DNA of 64,000 nucleotides from Adiantum capillus-veneris. Taxonomy: Eukaryota > Streptophyta > Polypodiopsida > Polypodiales > Pteridaceae. The stretch is from assembly GCA_014529385.2 (NCBI GenBank), contig CM043953.1, forward strand, positions 85,260,342 to 85,324,341, given 5' to 3'. Shown here one piece after another: positions 30,460 to 41,234 of the stretch; the stretch's first letter is position 1; each line of letters begins with the position of its first letter. The position numbers and the translations under genes are program-made. Below the pieces are notes generated by a model that was not told the origin of the DNA, searched no databases, and saw only the letters and a program-made list of their open reading frames with translations.

Positions 30460-31798
30460 CACTAGGTTGGTAACCTAACAGGACATAAAAGTGTCCTTTC
30501 ACGGTTTTGAAAAAAACCTCCAAAACCATAGTAGATCCACTTATTTTGTAAAATCCTTTCATGAGGTTATAGTTCAAGGCCTATTACACATGGAAAAAAT
30601 TAGAAACTTGTAAAATTTCTCATCTTTTGGTCACACCAAGCCTCCAAAGTTGATGGATCACTGCATTTTCATCAAAATAGTCATTTCTTACGTTTTGTTG
30701 CATAAAAATAAGATTAGGGATTTTTGTAGGACTTGAGATAAATTCCCTAGTTAACTTCAATGGGTTGGTGATCAGAATATATGATTGATTGTCACTCACT
30801 ATTTTTTGTTTTACCAAAATAAATAGGTACAAAAAAGTTGAATTTTTATCATTCTGCAAACCTATCATCAAAGTTTCTATAGCCACGCTGAATACAAATA
30901 ATATATGCATGTTTTCTTAGTTCCCTATTGTCCTTTATGTTCATAATCATCCATGGAACATGTCAAAAGAATAATACATCTCTTACCAAGGGGAATCTTG
31001 GGGACAAAGATGAAGTGTTAAATACAGCAAACATGAAAAAACTGGGTTCAACATTATGAGTTGTAGAATCCCATAGAAACTATTTAATATCTAGCCAAAT
31101 TTGATCCTTATGACTAGATATGGTTACTACCTACAAAATGCATGTAGTTTTCACAATAAACTAACAATATTGAAAAAGTTTTACTTGATATACTAGAATG
31201 TTTCGTTTTCTTCTATAATTGAAAAAATCAACCATCGTTGTGTACTATGCAAAATAGGGTATTAGGTGCCCGAAAACTCAAGGAATATTAGCTTTATGTT
31301 ACAATATGTAACATAGAAAATCAAAAAAGAATTTGGATATCATGAAATCCACCAAAAAAATCATAGAAGAGCTAAAATTGGCTAAAAAACAGGATTTGAC
31401 AATTTTTGTAATTTGGTCATAACTTACAACTTTAATATTTATTTCTCCCTAGAAGCATCAGGACATGTTGAGGATTACTAAAGATAGTTCTCTAGCATTA
31501 TAGACCTCACAAAAATGAATTCTAGAGTGGTATAGTTGCAAAAAGTTGAAAAAAGCCAAAAACAGGACCCGTTTTTTCACACAGTTTAGGTTGTGAAATG
31601 TTGTGCAAGGACAATGTTAAAGATGGAATTGATATTCCAAAAAAAAATTTAGTTTTTTTCAGCTCATGAGACAACTTTCTAGATAGATAGCACCTCAAAA
31701 TCCATTTTGAAACTCTTGACATAATTCAAGGAAAATGGTCACTTAACAGGACATAAAAGTGTCCCAGGACATAAAAGTGTCCCATTACCAACCTAGTG
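30460..31798 (+). mobile_element. Non-autonomous TIR DNA transposon, copy M2
   Basis: Same element as M1. Ends CACTAGGTTGGTAA and TTACCAACCTAGTG are perfect inverted repeats of 14 bp, extended by TTAA on both sides. Near the right end the motif GGACATAAAAGTGTCC is duplicated in tandem (about 31749-31783), which M1 lacks. Short open frames are shared by both copies only because the copies are similar. Confidence 0.78.
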
Positions 31799-33189
31799 TT
31801 AAGGGCAATGTTTGAAGAGTGAGGAAAAAGTTTAATTTTAGAAAACTTACCTAATAATTCCCTTATAAATCATCAACAAGGAAAATTTAACTGATAATAT
31901 CGCCCCGATGAGTGTAAATAGTGTATATACCATCAAAAAATAGTCCTTTTTGGTTATTTTTCATCATTTTTCTTGATATTGAGACTTAAAAATGAAGAAA
32001 TCCAACAAAAAATAATAAAGCTATGTTTTTCAATGGATTTTATTAATTATTGGATTTTTACTTTTCTTTTTTTAGCCCATTTTGTTATTTTCATTGATTT
32101 TCCAATAAACAGGTCAAAAATTAATAATAAATAGCAAAGGAGCTCAGATGGAAAAATTAAAGACACGGTGATGATCAGAGAGACAAGGAAACAAGCACAA
32201 AAAAGTTTCAATCAAATTGGCAGATAGAAGTGGGAAGCCTAAATTAAGTAGTCAAACCTACTTTTGCAGAATTCTTGTAGAATGAGCTACAAGGATCCGA
32301 TTGGCAAAATTTTTGAGTCTAACATAGATTTCCTGGCCTAGTAGGACTAACTGGGGAATCTGGGGAAGAATGGTTCAGGAAGTCCGGGTATAGATACCTA
32401 AGGTAGGCTAAAATCACCTCATTTCTACTTGTTGCCTTTGGAGAGAGAGATTTCGACCCTCTTCGCGCGTATTTTCAGAGTCCACAGTCACCTGTTTCCA
32501 GTGCCGTCTCATACGAGACACGAGGGGTAAGTTCTATACTTTTCAATGATCCATTTTGTATGGCCGGTAACTAGTCTAAACCCCTAGAAAAAACCCTAGA
32601 ATTTGAGCAGTGCACGAAGATCTATAACCAAAAATCGACCATAGCGGCTTGTCAACTCAACCAAATCGGATGAGATTTGAACTGTAGCATTTCCCAACAT
32701 AATAGAACACTTCTATAACAACAATGGACCATTCGGCAAGGGTCGAGGGGGTCCCAAGTAGAAAACCTAGGTTTTTTGGCAGATGATAGAATTGGATTAT
32801 GACTCCACAGACAGCTTACAAAACAAGGTCTATACACAAGGTATATGATTGGTTTCATAAAATCAAAGAAGCCAAGCCCTTGAAAAGCAAAAAATGACTC
32901 GAAGACTACAAATCGTCAAATTTGACATACAAGGTCAAACTGACTCCAAATGGGCCAAAATTGGATCAATTGCTTCACGGCTATGTTACGGACAAGTCCA
33001 CAGCCTCAAAAGTGACTAACGAACTCTGCAGGCCATGTAGTCAAAAAAATCATAGATTTCAAAGTGGACAAAGCACGAAGTGATGCCAGCAAGACCAAAG
33101 TTTACCAAATTCAATTTAGGACTTGTTTTAGGTGTATAGAATGTGTTTAGGTCAAAATTTACAAGTTTTGCAAGAAAACGTTGATTACT

Positions 33190-33211
33190 GTAAATAATCG
33201 CGATTATTCAC
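33190..33211. repeat. CGCG palindrome, copy 1 (element B linker)
   Basis: A perfect 16-bp core AATAATCGCGATTATT at 33193-33208, with outer GTA...CAC arms giving 22 bp with one mismatch. Confidence 0.85.
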
Positions 33212-33463
33212 TTTTGCAAAATTTTGGCTTGAAAATTGTATCATCATGTTACCTATCACTTTTACACATCTATTACATGCCAAATTTCAAGTATGAACCA
33301 AAATAATCAATTATAACTTGGAAACTTACCAAAAAACGCAAAGAAGTCCTTGCAAGCCAAAATTTGAGTTATGAGCCACATTTTTTGATATAAATCACTT
33401 ACACAGAGTCTATACCATGCCTAGAACCAAGTTGTACCAAAAAATATTCATTTTGATGAAAAA

Positions 33464-33485
33464 GTTAATAATCGCGATTATTTAC
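33464..33485. repeat. CGCG palindrome, copy 2 (element B linker)
   Basis: The same 16-bp core at 33467-33482 with outer arms GTT...TAC. It is preceded by TTTTGATGAAAAA and followed by TTTTTGGCC, the context seen around element A palindromes. It starts 274 bp after copy 1. Confidence 0.85.
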
Positions 33486-33756
33486 TTTTTGGCCAAGATG
33501 GGGAAATTTGCAACTTTGCCATCATAGATCCAAAGTACATGATGTCCTAAGCCCACAAGCCAAGTTTTAACAAATTTGGAGCTCAAAATTTCAAAATTTC
33601 CCTACATCTATTGTTTCAGAGAGCTAAAGCCTAAATCTAGCAGCATTTTCATCTTGTGCATCCAAATGAACCTATATTTCACTCAGAGTATGTATTTGGT
33701 ATGTACTTCAAGCCTATAATGTCAAATTTGTACAAAATTGAAAAAATTGCTTAGCT

Positions 33757-33778
33757 GTAAATAATCACGACTACTTAC
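33757..33778. repeat. Degenerate palindrome, copy 3 (element B linker)
   Basis: GTAAATAATCACGACTACTTAC, a few changes from the consensus. It starts 293 bp after copy 2. Confidence 0.7.
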
Positions 33779-33894
33779 TTTTGTTGCAATTTTTTGTTTT
33801 GACTTCATAATTTTGATCTTTACATGTTTTTATGCATCTATGCATGTTCAAGAATTGATTTGAAGCAAATTGGACTCAATTTGAGCAATTCAAA

Positions 33895-36005
33895 GTGAAG
33901 GACATTTCGAAGAAGAATCTGCCAAATTTACTAATTTTGACACTCTATTCACTTAACAATAGCCATGCAGGGGGCAAAGATGGCCAAGAAGAAGCTCTTG
34001 CAAAAAAGGAGAAGCTGCAAGAGCTGCCACCATACGAACTAGACCCCAGTTTAGTCAAAATTCCCAAAGCAACCTATCTGTCAAGTGAACAATTGGAAGA
34101 GAACAACACCACAGTGTTCACAGGTAGATTCAAAAGCGAAGATGGACATCAGGTAGAACTACAAATTCTACCGAAAGAAGTCTATGATGTAGCAACAAAG
34201 CCCAAGACCAAAGAAGCCAACCGGAGGTTGGGACTTAGAGATTTTTACGAACAAGAGACATGTGGAGTGGATTTCCAAAAAGATTAGGAGCTCTTGTCTA
34301 CGATCAAAGAAGATGGAACCACCCAAATCTCTGACCAGCAAGGGAACAAAGTCAAATTGGTGATAACAAAAGAGATAGTGGCAGAAACTCTCAAACTGCC
34401 AACAGAAGGAAGGACAATGAGGGCAAGAGATAGTGGCAGAAACTCTCAAACTTCCAACAGAAGGAAGGACAATGAGGGAAAGAGATAGAAAGACAGTAAG
34501 AACCTTCACCAAGGAAACCACCGCTGTGACATTTGTCGACCTCATCCAGAAATAGGTGGAGTAACCTGCAAGATTGTGTCATCAGCACTTCGAAAAGAAG
34601 AGAACAGATAGAGGAAATGAAAAGAAAATCCGTGGCAGCACATCAAGAGGAGCCACAACAGAAGCAAACCAGGTTTGAAAGAGAAAAGCACTCCTACCAA
34701 CGCAACCGCCAAGCTCAAGGCAAGGACCCGACAAAGTGGGTACCAATTGAGTTGAAAGGATCAAGAACAAAGCACCATGCCAAGAAACAGGCAAAAGATC
34801 CCACAAAACTATTGGAAAAAATGTATCAAGAGGCAAAAGCTTTGAAGCTGAAAGAAGCCCAAGAAGCAGAACGGAAAGCTAAAGAGACGACAGAGCAACA
34901 AAAACAAGCAGAGGAAGCGACCGCATAAGGAGAAGGCTCGCATGAACAAGGTGACATGTCTCCCCGGCCTTCTTCACCTGCTTCATAACAACATGATTAC
35001 CCCATGCAAATCCCACCACCATCACCAATAGATAAATCCACAAAAGAGAAGTAGCCAAATCTGCACAATAGGCAGCTACCACACAAGAGCAACACAATGA
35101 ACAAAAACCAAAGCCAGAAAGGACAGTGAGTCCTACACCAAAGGACACCACAAAGTTTGAGCAAACAAGAGAAGAGGATTCCAAATAAACCCCTTCTACC
35201 TCTACATAGCAAGAAAAGGCCGAGGCCACTCCACAAAGCCTCAGGATGAGAAAGCAGAAGCAGGCCTGCCACCACAACCTGAAGGGCAAGAACAACCATC
35301 CACCACGATGCAACCAAAAGAGACATAAGAGACAGCCGAGACATCTAGGCAGCTAGTAAGAAATTAAGAATGGAAATCAAACAATGAGGTAATCCTGCAA
35401 GTCAACGAATATGCAAAGAAAATGCAGGACATGACGAAAAGACTCCGATTAGTAGCACTTAGCCGCAACACAAAGTCTAAAGAACTAGAGATGGTGATTG
35501 ACACTCTCCAAGGAGAGTTAGATGATAGATTAAATTTAATCACCGATCTACAAAAGAAAGTGTAGGAATTGAAAGCTAAAGCTGAATGACATCAGTTAGC
35601 AAGAGATAAATAGTAGAAGGAGATGGAGGAGCTAGGTGACTTACTTACGAATTTGTCAGATGCTTGCAAAGCCAAAGATGAACACCTAAAAGAAGTTAGC
35701 AATGAACTTCTAACTACATCCATGTCAATTTAGAAGATTCAAGTACATTAAGATGTAGCGAATGCCTCCCTGCAATACTTAGAGCACAAAATAAATGATC
35801 AGGCAACTTTCTTGCGGCAAATACGAGAAAATCTCGCAGTAGCCTTGATCAAAGGAATAGACGATGTCTACAAAGCATTAGAGAAAAAGAACTCGAGCTG
35901 GACCTTAAACTCAAGCAGTCTCAGCATAGAGACCTGACTTTAATGCGTGTGCAATAAGAAGATGAGCTGCTAAAAGAAATAGCTGAGCTTAAAAGAGTCA
36001 ACCAG
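33895..36005 (+). pseudogene. Element B ORF-X: accessory coiled-coil protein, first part
   Basis: Homologous to the element A protein: S-T-I-K-E-D-G near 34295 aligns with S-I-K-E-D-G of A, and a downstream K/E/Q-rich coil (about 34600-34925 and 35390-36005) matches its coil. A plausible start is ATG-GCC-AAG-AAG near 33978, followed by a frameshift. A 54-bp tandem duplication lies at about 34371-34478. There are many stops and frameshifts. The coil ends E-L-K-R-V-N-Q, where a solo LTR is inserted, and resumes at 38612. Confidence 0.7.
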
Positions 36006-38611
36006 TGATAGTCGTTTTTCGGCTCTCTGTAATTGCCATAGTGAGTTCACCCACCCTACCAAAATCACCCAAACACTGTGGCTATCCCTACCATTTCACT
36101 GTACATAGGCGTGTGTGAGTTAGGAGACTTTTCCCATATCTTCTTAAAAAACCCTCAATTAGCTAGTCACTGGGCTAGTTGAGCCAAAAAAATATAAAAA
36201 ATAAAAAATAAAAATTATAAGTATATTATGGCCCATTTCTGTGTAAATATTTCATTGTTTATCAGGCCTAAATAAAAGTATTTTTCATAATTAATTTGGT
36301 ATTTATTTAAATATTTCTACCTATGGTGTGTTATTTATGCTATGTACATTGACTCACCATTACCATATTTTTTCTTACCATTTTGCATACTCTTTATTCC
36401 ATATAAAAATAATTTCATGCAAACTTCTCTTATTTTTGGTGTAACTCCATCCCAACAAAAATCCAAAAAAACTAGTTTTATTTATGTGTATATTTTTTCA
36501 CTATTGTGATTTTTCCTTCCTACATCTATTCTCTTTTACTCTCATAAATTAGAACACCAAAAATATTCATCTTTTTATGGTAGACTTATAATGAGAGAGA
36601 TTTATTTTGACCCCTTTATATTTTTTCCACCTATATTATTTATATTTGACATGTACATATTTTTTTAGACCCCTCAATATTTGATTTTCTTAGTTGTACT
36701 ATTCACTTATATCATGATCTCAACAATATGTTCAATTATAGACCTACCAAATAAGGTCAAGGGTATGTGGCATGCATGCATGCACCATGGGGAGCTCACT
36801 CTTGGAGGTATTCAAAAGAATCATCCAAAGAAGGACCTCAAGGACCTTGTGTAGTGGAAAAAATAGTCGGTTTTGCTGAATTTTTAAAGATCACATGCTC
36901 CTCGAATTAATAAAGGTGATACAAACAAAAGTTGTAGCTCGTGAGCTGAACTTTTACCTCAAATTTTTCATATTGTTTTGAGCTACGAGCTGTGAGCTAT
37001 GATTTTATTGGTGGACCCCAGTTTGCCCATGCTATGCAGCCACACTCCCTCTTCCACTTTATCATTTTTCTCTTTCACACACACTCCTCCCTCTCCTTCC
37101 CACTCCCAAACCTGCAACTCCCATGTCCTAATTCACCCTCTTAACCGTTGCCACATCTCTCACACCTCCATAGCCTTCATCCTCCATTTCTACACCCTAT
37201 GTGTCCCCCTTTCTCTTTACATATATGCCCATATTACCATACTCTCTTCAACTTTGTAAAGAACTTCAAAAAATCAGCAAAACTCCAAGGATAACCTCTG
37301 CAAATGAAGGCTTTTATCATGAATTTTCCAAGGTTTCAAATAACATAGCTTCATCGACACGCGCTGCTTCGCCATGCTGACTGCTTCTTCTTCCGGTGCT
37401 GTAAAGAGGTGAATGTCAACTTCTCCAAAGCTTCAACCTCTCTTTACAAGCTCATCCCTTCTCTAACTTTTCTCATCATATATCTCACCATTTGGTGAAT
37501 GATTTTGTAAATATTTTTTAGTGATAATTACTAACTTTTTACCACTAACCTTATTGTAAAATGCACCCTCTACTAGAGTAGGCACTCCCAAATTATTCAC
37601 TCAATCCTCTCTCCTATCATCCTCAATAATTCTCTTCCCTTGAGCCCACATCCATGTGACTCAAAGGACAAGAGAGACCCACCCTCATTAAAAATAAATA
37701 AAAATATGCATAATCTTTTATTCCTTCAAATAAACTTGATTAGGCCTAATCCTAATCAAAGCTTCTAAAACCTATAAATAGAGCCCTTCTCACCCTTGTA
37801 AATTATCACATGATCACACTACACCACACCATTCTCAACACATAACACACCACTCTTCAAGCCTAGTTGTGTAGAGTGTGTGCATCATGAGTACTCTATT
37901 CCATCATTACACATAGGTGCATGGAGAAGCTTGAAGTTAGTTATACCATCTAGAGGAGTGGAGTGTATGCCATACTCTTCACCACACTTGTAGCCTACTC
38001 TTGTGCATAAATAAGATTTATAGTTTTGGGTGCAATTGAATGTTGCAACTACGACTCTTCTCTCCAAATTGACTTGATAAGTTGGCTCATCAGGTGGTTG
38101 AAGGTATATTGTCCTTGAAGTTTGTTGTGCCATTTCATGCTTGGTGGTTTGAGGGCTTGTTGAATTGTTTTCCTAAAAGGTAAATTGTAAGAGGGTGCTC
38201 GGTGAGAGGGCTCCCGTGACCCTAAGACAATTTGTGTATTGGCAACAAGGTCAAGTTTTGTGTTGTCCCTCTATTTCTCATCAAGATTTGTGTGCATCTA
38301 GTCTTTAAGGCTAAGACTAAGTTGCTCAAGTTGATTTGTGCTCTTTACCTCTCTCTGGCGTGGTGAATGTTTATGTTTGGTGTGTGTGGCTATCTTGCAT
38401 TCCCGTCTCTTTGTGCGTTTGAGTACAAGGAGATATCACGTGCATTCTAGTTCGCATGTACAACTAGGTGGTGCCCCTTTTCTTGTTTGGTTTCTAGCTG
38501 TGGGTTGTTGTTGTCTCTGATTGTGCTTGCCCCAGCCCCAATTGAGCAGCACGGGAGCCTCGAAGGGTGTTTAGAGGCCGCTCTTCTTGTTGCCCGCCTC
38601 GGACCGCCTCA
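36006..38611 (+). mobile_element. Solo LTR of family E inserted in ORF-X of element B
   Basis: 2606 bp from TGATAGTCG to CCGCCTCA, matching both ends of the LTRs at 49975-52657 and 55523-58180 and, more loosely, their middle. It is flanked by CCAG at 36002-36005 and 38612-38615. A TATA-like TATAAATAG is at 37773-37781. There is no internal region, so it probably arose by LTR-LTR recombination. It is more diverged from the two E copies than they are from each other. Confidence 0.85.
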
Positions 38612-38673
38612 CCAGCTGTTGAGAGATGGACGGCTAGAAACTCAAGAAGCAGTGGGATAGATAGATATCCCAC
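38612..38673 (+). pseudogene. Element B ORF-X: continuation after the solo LTR
   Basis: With one copy of the CCAG duplication removed, the coil reads on in frame as K-R-V-N-Q-L-L-R-D-G-R-L-E-T-Q-E before a stop. ORF-X homology then ends. The stretch finishes at an inverted repeat, GTGGGATA (38652-38659) and TATCCCAC (38666-38673) with a 6-nt spacer, beyond which lies the leader of element A on the opposite strand. Confidence 0.6.
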
Positions 38674-38884
38674 CGCTGATGTTCTGGATTAGGTTTGCTA
38701 ATCTGGAACAGTACTTCCCTCACTTGTTGGTCAATTTACACGAAAAAGTCTGAATTCAGTCTTTGCTTCGTCAAATGGGCAAACAAGGTCCAAATTCACT
38801 TCTGAAAGAAGTTCTGGAACCCTCAAGCCAAATGGAATCTCACTGTCTATGCCATGTCAAGTTTTCCTTGCAGTATGCCCCAAT

Positions 38885-38908
38885 AGACATCCTACGCGTA
38901 GGATGTCT
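38885..38908. repeat. 24-bp perfect palindrome (element A leader)
   Basis: Exact copy of the element A linker palindrome (arms AGACATCCTACG and its complement). Confidence 0.9.
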
Positions 38909-39160
38909 CCTGCTGTGTTTTGCCTGGATTTTTGCACTGTTGTTTTCCCTTGTTGTGTTGAGCTTACAGATGCTTTTACTTTTTGATTTGGACACCTATT
39001 AGCTAGTCAATGAGTCAGAAATCTGCTCCGAAGGTCTGTTGATGGTATTGATCAGTCTAATCAACTCCAAATTGGACCAAAATTGACTAGGAGGCTTGCC
39101 TAAGGCTATATAACCCCTTACTATGCTCAAAGTCAAAGTCTGGCTTCATTTTCTTGTATT

Positions 39161-39184
39161 AGACATCCTACGCGTAGGATGTCT
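39161..39184. repeat. 24-bp perfect palindrome (element A leader)
   Basis: Exact copy, 276 bp from the previous one. Confidence 0.9.
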
Positions 39185-39285
39185 TTTTCATCAGAATGGC
39201 TTCCAACTCAAAACCCAGGCTCCCCTTGAGTTGTTGATCACTTTGGTATACTTAGAATTTAGTTTGGAGTCCAAAATTACTCAGA

Positions 39286-39309
39286 AGACATCCTACGCGT
39301 AGTATGTCT
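39286..39309. repeat. Palindrome with one mismatch (element A leader)
   Basis: One G-to-T change in the right arm. It lies 125 bp from the previous copy. Confidence 0.85.
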
Positions 39310-39567
39310 TTTTGGCCTGTTTGACCCCAGATTTGTCCCACAGCTTCCCCTTGATGTCAGTAACCCAGTGGTATGCTTAGATTTTGCTTTGGATGTCAAA
39401 AGTCCAAAATTTCAGATGTTTTGCCTTTTTTAGTCAAAAGTGCTAAAGTCCGCTTTGAATCCAATTTTCTTATCCCAAATGAGGTGAAACCCTTTTCAGT
39501 CACTCAATATATCATGCAAGACATGCTCATGTAGCCCTCTTATGGTTTTGGTCTCAAAATAATGTTT

Positions 39568-39591
39568 TGGCACTATTTGGGTAGGATGTCT
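39568..39591. repeat. Half palindrome (element A leader)
   Basis: Only the right arm TAGGATGTCT (39582-39591) is conserved. It starts 282 bp after the copy at 39286. Confidence 0.6.
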
Positions 39592-39728
39592 TGCAATTTC
39601 AGTCTATCTGGCCTTATCCTGTCAAGATATGGCCAAATTTACACTTTCTAGTTCAAATTAGGGTAAACCCTACCCCTTGAACACACTGGTCAACTCAAAA
39701 TCCCAAAATTCCTCCCAGATTAGCCTGT

Positions 39729-39752
39729 AGACATTCTACGCGTAGGATGTCT
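39729..39752. repeat. Palindrome with one mismatch (element A leader)
   Basis: One C-to-T change in the left arm (AGACATTCTACG). Confidence 0.85.
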
Positions 39753-40272
39753 CCTAGCTTAAAATTAAAGTTTTTTATGACAGGAATGCTCCTGATTCTC
39801 TGTAGATCTATCAGAAACACTCACAGTAACTTTTGGACTTCAATTAGGATTTCAAACGCACTTTTGCGTCTTTTACAAACTTGTAATGATTCTACCAAGC
39901 AAGTGTGCATGCATGAAATGCTCTAGATCCTGAATCATGATGTCCTACTTACTCTACTCCTACCTATCATGTGAAATGGTGATAATAGTGTTTTTGGTTG
40001 CTTTTTGGCCTCTCCGGACTCTCAAGCTCTCCTCTCACCGCTTCTACCACTCCAACTCCTACTCTACAACTTGACTACTACCTAAAACTAACTAAGTCAA
40101 CCTCATCTACCTAAGTCGAAGGATCTAGGCCAGACACACGCTTCCTAGACTCCCTCTAAGACCTAGAGAGTCCTCCACCCTCTGATCCTATCTAAATGTA
40201 AAACAAGACTCTTGGCAAGCCAAAAATCCCAATCCTCAAGGATTAGTCTCGGACACCTACCTAAGGTTTTCG

Positions 40273-40290
40273 TCCCCGGCAGCGGTGCCA
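40273..40290 (-). promoter_or_regulatory. Element A primer-binding site
   Basis: On the minus strand TGGCACCGCTGCCGGGGA, one base from the LTR end. Similar to plant gypsy primer sites. Confidence 0.85.
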
Positions 40291-40291
40291 A

Positions 40292-41229
40292 TGTTGGACG
40301 AATACGCCGCGACGGACGTCAGCACAGCGAGAACTCACCTAACATGTAATGTCAGCTAAGGACAAAGCTTGACCCGCAGACGCATGGAAGCAAGCATAAG
40401 GTGTCAACCTACACTCGACCGACTCCTAACTAATTCCTACAGAGGTCTCTACCAATTGTCTAAGTCACATCCTTCAAGAGTGCAAAAGAGGAAACTTTCT
40501 ACAACGCTTTCTAGAGCCGAACACCCATCAAACAATCTCGAAACACCATAGAACTTGAAGGAGACCCTACTAATACCAAGAGGCTGCTCTCTCTAAGGTC
40601 TATGCACCAAAATCACGACCCAAAACACCCGGTGCAGAAACACGTAGGATGTCTGACCGAAATCTGCAAGTCTTCGTTTCCGAAATCTAAAGTGCCTAAT
40701 GTGTAGTTCTACTCAATGTGAATGCGTGGATATGCTGCAATGCAAAATCGGACAACGTATGCTCACCCAAACAACCGATGAAGCTCGTAGAAGGAGCTCA
40801 CAAAGCCGGACCGTACGCGTGCAATGTTGGTATCGGCTCGTATCTCTTGTCGGGGGCAACACGGTGCACTTCTCCGCACTCAATTCCGACCACCGTAGCA
40901 CACGTAGCATCAAGATGAAGCTCACATTGTCTCTCTCTCTCTCGTACACAGTACGCTCACTCACAGACTTTAAACTTGTTTAAAATGACAAAAGGTCCTT
41001 CATTAAGGTCAAAAAGTGGTATATATACCTTACAATGTCTCAAACCCTAAAGTTCCAAAATCAACCATCTACTCAATCTAACTTTCAAAACTGGGATACA
41101 ATCTGGAAACTTCTGTAAGTCCCAATATTTACAAGGTGAAAAATTGGGTTTTCCTCAATGAATGAATAATTACAAAAATAATAGTCCTCCGAGTAGTTAG
41201 ATGTTGTGGGGTGTGTCCAGCTTCTAACA
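40292..41229 (-). repeat. Element A 5' LTR (LTR-A)
   Basis: 938 bp; minus strand TGTTAGAAGC to CGTCCAACA. It matches 10118-10996 with scattered differences and about 60 bp extra. It contains the palindrome left arm AGACATCCTACGTG (minus) at 40641-40654 and a (GA)n run at about 40929-40945. The primer-binding site on its left shows that it is the 5' copy. Confidence 0.9.
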
Positions 41230-41234
41230 AGGTT
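41230..41234 (-). repeat. Target duplication AACCT, left side of element A
   Basis: The minus strand reads AACCT directly before TGTTAGAAGC. Confidence 0.7.

Larger units (their letters stand above)
31799..33894 (+). other. Element B non-coding linker before ORF-X
   Basis: 2.1 kb, homologous to the element A linker (shared GGTGATGATCAG at 32167-32178 and common phrases such as CAAGTATGAACCAA). There is no supportable gene. The last 700 bp holds three copies of a CGCG-centred palindrome unlike that of element A. Confidence 0.75.
38674..40272 (-). other. Element A leader with palindromes
   Basis: No supportable gene. It holds four full-length palindrome copies and one half copy. On the minus strand copies are preceded by TTCTGATGAAAAA-type sequence, the same polarity as in the element A linker. 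The part next to the primer-binding site is purine-rich. Confidence 0.7.
38674..41229 (-). mobile_element. Element A, left part: 5' LTR, primer-binding site and leader
   Basis: Read on the minus strand: LTR-A (41229-40292), primer-binding site, then about 1.6 kb of leader containing the element A palindrome. It shares the flank AACCT with the right end of element A at 10997-11001, and removing both pieces restores one reading frame of element B. The left limit is approximate. Confidence 0.7.

Noticed and set aside
36006-38611. LTR-E copy taken as the 3' LTR of element B
   Set aside because: It has no polypurine tract before it, it is flanked by CCAG on both sides, and the ORF-X coil reads on in frame after it.
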